From positions 62,001 through 126,000 of the forward strand of contig NZ_JAAXPA010000022.1 in NCBI RefSeq assembly GCF_012396235.1: a DNA stretch of 64,000 nucleotides. The letters run 5' to 3'. Shown here in pieces: positions 63,634-64,000 of this stretch. The DNA comes from Rhodococcus opacus (GTDB lineage: Bacteria; Actinomycetota; Actinomycetes; Mycobacteriales; Mycobacteriaceae). Made by a program: the position numbers and the translations under genes. The notes below the pieces were generated by a model. That model made no database searches. It had not been told where the DNA came from and worked only from the letters and a program-made list of their open reading frames with translations. The stretch's first letter is position 1; each line of letters begins with the position of its first letter.

Positions 63634-63701
63634 CCTCACACCGCGGTGCAGCGACGCCGGCGATTGTTTCGTTCGAGCCCAGGGTGGGGACAGTGTTCTG
63701 T

Positions 63702-64000
63702 ATGACCAACGAATCAGCTGGAGAGCCAACTCGCATCGTAGTGGTGGGAAGCGGCTTCGCCGGATTCGAATGCGCACGCGCTCTCGCGCGGCGCCTCCGG
63801 GGGACCGATGCCCGCATCGCCATTATCTCGCCACACGACTACATGCTGTACACCCCACTCCTGCCGGAGGTAGCGGGCGGAATCCTGGACGCTCGGTTCG
63901 TCACCGTTCCTCTGTCCGAGGCGCTGCCGCACGTCGAACTGGTGAAGGGCAGCGTCGATTCCGTCGACTTCGGAGCCCGCACCGTGCACGTGACCGATTG
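63702..64000 (+). CDS. NAD(P)/FAD-dependent dehydrogenase, NDH-2-like (3'-partial)
   Basis: The first 99 residues are visible before the window ends. After MTNESAGEPTR comes the FAD dinucleotide fold RIVVVGSGFAGFECARALA (GxGxxG), then ARIAIISPHDYMLYTPLLPEVAGG, a segment typical of type II NADH dehydrogenases, and RFVTVPLSEALPHVELVKGSV. NDH-2 enzymes pass electrons from NADH to menaquinone at the membrane. ATG 63702 has GTGGGGACA about 10 nt upstream. Divergent from the DUF4235 gene. Confidence 0.85.
   Translation, partial: MTNESAGEPTRIVVVGSGFAGFECARALARRLRGTDARIAIISPHDYMLYTPLLPEVAGGILDARFVTVPLSEALPHVELVKGSVDSVDFGARTVHVTD

Overview
The window looks like chromosomal DNA from a high-GC mycolic-acid actinomycete, most likely Rhodococcus or a close relative. 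The evidence is strong G/C third-position bias, mycobacterial-style NRPS modules, an RbpA gene, DUF4235 and DUF35 proteins, GTG starts, frequent 4-bp gene overlaps and sparse hairpin terminators without T-tracts. The genus is inferred from gene content; no identity search was possible.

Positions 1-49343 are dominated by two giant same-strand non-ribosomal peptide synthetase (NRPS) genes, each ending in its own thioesterase. The first is cut by the left edge: it holds the end of an epimerization domain and six complete C-A-T modules, the last with the exact EntF-type serine code. The second (22557-49343, 8928 aa) is complete, with seven modules: an EntF-like starter C domain followed by an orphan C-terminal half of a C domain, then A-T / C-A-T(Ser) / C-A-T-E / C-A-T / C-A-T-E(Thr) / C-A-T / C-A-T-TE. 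Its predicted product is an N-acylated or N-capped heptapeptide X-Ser-D-X-X-D-Thr-X-X. No MbtH protein, phosphopantetheinyl transferase, acyl-AMP ligase, transporter or iron box is seen, so starter supply and export must be encoded elsewhere.

Between the two synthetases (20967-22556) lies a small housekeeping island: rbpA on the minus strand behind a near-perfect SigR/SigH-type promoter, a divergent small Cys-rich protein, and a gene-free stretch of about 530 bp with a sigma-70-like promoter followed by a strong hairpin, a possible structured RNA.

After the second synthetase come a secreted lipase, a degenerate short-chain dehydrogenase translationally coupled to a large ATPase-LuxR regulator, and a DUF35 Zn-ribbon/OB-fold gene behind a 15-codon leader ORF and coupled to a small unknown gene (49461-54911). 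A minus-strand three-subunit molybdenum hydroxylase of PaoABC/YagTSR type (54925-58534) is divergent from an amidohydrolase (58610-59527).

A tight operon (59585-62599) encodes a family-2 glycosyltransferase, a short acyl-CoA-dehydrogenase-like protein, a PIG-L deacetylase and a NodS-like methyltransferase. It is the best candidate for an undescribed pathway in the window. The right edge holds phoU and a DUF4235 gene on the minus strand, and the start of a divergent type-II NADH dehydrogenase-like gene.
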